This document shows positions 62,404 to 64,000 of a DNA stretch of 64,000 nucleotides, one piece after another; position 1 is the stretch's first letter; every line of letters begins with the position of its first letter. The DNA is from Acinetobacter sp. Ac_5812 (GTDB lineage: Bacteria; Pseudomonadota; Gammaproteobacteria; Pseudomonadales; Moraxellaceae). The position numbers were made by a program, and so were the translations under genes. The notes below the pieces were generated by a model. The model was given only the letters and a program-made list of their open reading frames with translations, did not search any database and was not told where the DNA came from. The DNA lies in assembly GCF_013072695.1 (NCBI RefSeq), contig NZ_LXUK01000008.1:62001-126000 (forward strand), written 5' to 3'.

Positions 62404-63609
62404 TTAGATCATATTGTTCATATTAATAATTGGCAACATTACTGCAATAACAATCACCAATACAATTGCTGCCATAAAAATCAGCATCAAGGGTTCGAGT
62501 AACGCCAGTAATGTGGAAATAAAGGTGGTGACCTCACGATCTTGCATGGTGGATGCGCGATCCAACATACGATCTAGCTCGCCTGATGCTTCACCGCTTC
62601 GAATCATTTGTACCATCATTGGTGGGAAATAACCGCAACGCTCTAACTGTGTTGCCAAATTACCACCTTCTGTTACACGCTCCATCGCCACTTCAATCGC
62701 ATCACGAATCACCCAGTTATTACTGACTTCAGCACCGATACGGAGAGCTTCAACCAAAGGCACCCCTGAACGGGTCAGAATCGATAAGGTACTGGCAAAA
62801 CGTGCCGCATTTATACCACGCGAAAGTTTACCAAATAGTGGCAATCTGAGTGTTAATCGGTCAAATGCATAATGTCCCGCGGTGGTTCTTAAAAAACGGG
62901 TAAACAAGATCACCGCGATAAAGGCCAGAATGAGCATGCCCAACCACGTATGTCGAATAAAGGCACTGGCTTTCATCAAAGCAACTGTGATCCAGGGCAA
63001 GGCTTCTTTGCTTTGTTCAAAGGTCTTTACGATTTCAGGCACGACGTAGGTCATCAGCCCCATCACGATCCCGAAAGACATCAACATCAGTACGATCGGA
63101 TAGATCATCGCACCCTGCACTTTCTTCTGCATGGCAAAACGGTTTTCGGTGTAGTCCGACAACTGATCTAAGATTAAATCAAGATGGCCTGAGCGCTCGC
63201 CTGCTGCAACTGTTGCAATATACAGTTCGGGAAATCGTCCCGATTGCTGCATACTTTTTGCCAGTGAATGCCCTTCCAAAACCTTGGACCGTACCGCGAT
63301 TAATAAGTTTTGGACATGTGATTTTTCACTTTGTTTACTCACTGCACGCAGTGCTTCTTCAAGTGGAATACCTGCAGCGACCAAGACTGAAAGCTGTCGG
63401 GTCATCAAGGCCAAATCATAGGCACTAAAGCTTTTTTTAAACCATGAGCGTTGTTGCTGTTTGTCTTTTTGCTCAACCGCATCGACCGCAATGGGTGTCC
63501 ATGCTTTATCGCGTAACTGTTGACGAATTTGGCGTGCAGAATCCCCTTCCAGCACACCTTTATGTTGCTTTCCTGAGGCATCAAGCGCGGTAAATTGATA
63601 AGCAGGCAT
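62404..63609 (-). CDS. gspF: Type II secretion inner-membrane platform protein GspF
   Basis: A 401-residue protein with the N-terminal strand MPAYQFTALDASGKQHKGVL, two T2SSF domains (first: LMTRQLSVLVAAGIPLEEAL; second: RFASTLSILTRSGVPLVEAL) and three transmembrane helices, the last at the C-terminus (LIFMAAIVLVIVIAVMLPII). It anchors the pseudopilus assembly ATPase GspE to the membrane. It forms a two-gene unit with gspG; other gsp genes are not in the window, in line with the scattered T2SS genes of Acinetobacter. Confidence 0.96.
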   Translation of the reverse strand: MPAYQFTALDASGKQHKGVLEGDSARQIRQQLRDKAWTPIAVDAVEQKDKQQQRSWFKKSFSAYDLALMTRQLSVLVAAGIPLEEALRAVSKQSEKSHVQNLLIAVRSKVLEGHSLAKSMQQSGRFPELYIATVAAGERSGHLDLILDQLSDYTENRFAMQKKVQGAMIYPIVLMLMSFGIVMGLMTYVVPEIVKTFEQSKEALPWITVALMKASAFIRHTWLGMLILAFIAVILFTRFLRTTAGHYAFDRLTLRLPLFGKLSRGINAARFASTLSILTRSGVPLVEALRIGAEVSNNWVIRDAIEVAMERVTEGGNLATQLERCGYFPPMMVQMIRSGEASGELDRMLDRASTMQDREVTTFISTLLALLEPLMLIFMAAIVLVIVIAVMLPIINMNNMI

Positions 63610-63755
63610 GGTTCTGTTCTAATTGTCCCAAAATAGTTGTTGTTACAGTTGCATCCGTGTTTGAAGTGAAACCTGAGCGTTTCACAAGAAATTCATCGAC
63701 ATAACACTTCGCACTTTAGCATAATTCCATGACATACAGTCATGCCATTTTACCC

Positions 63756-64000
63756 ATGAATGAAGCCTATATGCCTACCGAAAATTCTAACGCTATTCTC
63801 TACCGTATTCGAGTCGCGATACCCGTCTATGTGTATGACACCTTTGACTATACAGTCAGTGCTGAGCAATATGCACAGGCACAAATCGGTGCACGCGTTG
63901 CCATTTCTTTTGGGCGGCAAAACCTCGTGGGAATTATTACTGAAAAAGTAGATCCTAACGAAGTATTTATAGGACAATTCAAACTTAAGGCCATCACAGA
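63756..64000 (+). CDS. priA: Primosomal protein N' (PriA helicase), N-terminal part
   Basis: The frame runs off the end of the window. It encodes RIRVAIPVYVYDTFDYTV, GARVAISFGRQNLVGIITEK and the following residues, the N-terminal DNA 3'-end-binding domain of PriA, which restarts stalled replication forks. Possible starts are 63729, 63756 and 63771 in the same frame, none with a strong ribosome-binding site. Divergent from gspF. Confidence 0.9.
   Translation, partial: MNEAYMPTENSNAILYRIRVAIPVYVYDTFDYTVSAEQYAQAQIGARVAISFGRQNLVGIITEKVDPNEVFIGQFKLKAIT

Noticed and set aside
62224..62502. Plus-strand open frame of 92 codons over gspG/gspF ends
   Set aside because: It is a translation of the repeat and of the antisense of two well-supported genes; no ribosome-binding site or family match.

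Overview
The window is a stretch of chromosome from an Acinetobacter species (Moraxellaceae, Gammaproteobacteria). The call rests on moderate-to-low GC, gene content and order (fimV-asparaginase-truA, a leuC-leuD-lipoprotein-leuB cluster, rne followed by a FATP-like acyl-CoA synthetase, an AbeM-like MATE pump, gspF-gspG beside priA) and protein sequences typical of the genus. No phage, IS element, integron or CRISPR array was seen. Almost all of it is core genome, densely packed, with many bidirectional hairpin terminators between convergent genes.

Layout. 1-5.3 kb: 3' end of fimV, an asparaginase, truA, an AraC-type regulator, infA and two small envelope proteins. 5.3-9.3 kb: leucine biosynthesis on the minus strand, with a lipoprotein gene lying between leuD and leuB. 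9.3-14.6 kb: a small membrane protein behind a Fur-like site, a LysR regulator, a protein with a Ser/Cys/Gly tail, Spo0M-like, DUF2252 and HAD proteins. 14.8-21.3 kb: rppH, ptsP (nitrogen-type PTS enzyme I), a YbaY lipoprotein, a catalase and a DCC/DoxX pair. 21.3-26.7 kb: metallo-hydrolase, LysR, GST, WYL regulator, HAD phosphatase and rluC. 26.7-33.4 kb: a roughly 790-base leader and rne, the acyl-CoA synthetase and two identical tRNA-Lys genes. 33.4-40.9 kb: hemW, two transporters, an ABC1 kinase, a zinc-independent L31 gene under a Zur-type box, and a fluoride module (riboswitch-crcB-DUF190). 41-47 kb: HopJ, a divergent SDR/TetR pair, flavin reductase, GFA protein, trmB and yacG. 47-55.5 kb: a large orphan protein, a metallo-hydrolase, hemH, a DUF4062 protein, murI and the electron-transfer-flavoprotein dehydrogenase. 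55.5-57.4 kb: an AT-rich patch with a frameshifted trypsin-like protease and a lipoprotein. 57.4-64 kb: tusA, corC-lnt, csaA, two small membrane proteins, type II secretion genes gspG and gspF, and the start of priA.

The most unusual signal is a modular palindromic repeat found at two distant places: the spacer between the two tRNA-Lys genes and the 5' part of gspG. Both copies contain hairpins with the same five-base loops (CAACG, then CTATG) and the same linker words (GCGAGGATAAG, CGCAAGA), while the stem sequences differ completely yet stay complementary. Other notable points are the one-base frameshift in the serine protease, the metal- and fluoride-responsive elements, and the long structured rne leader.
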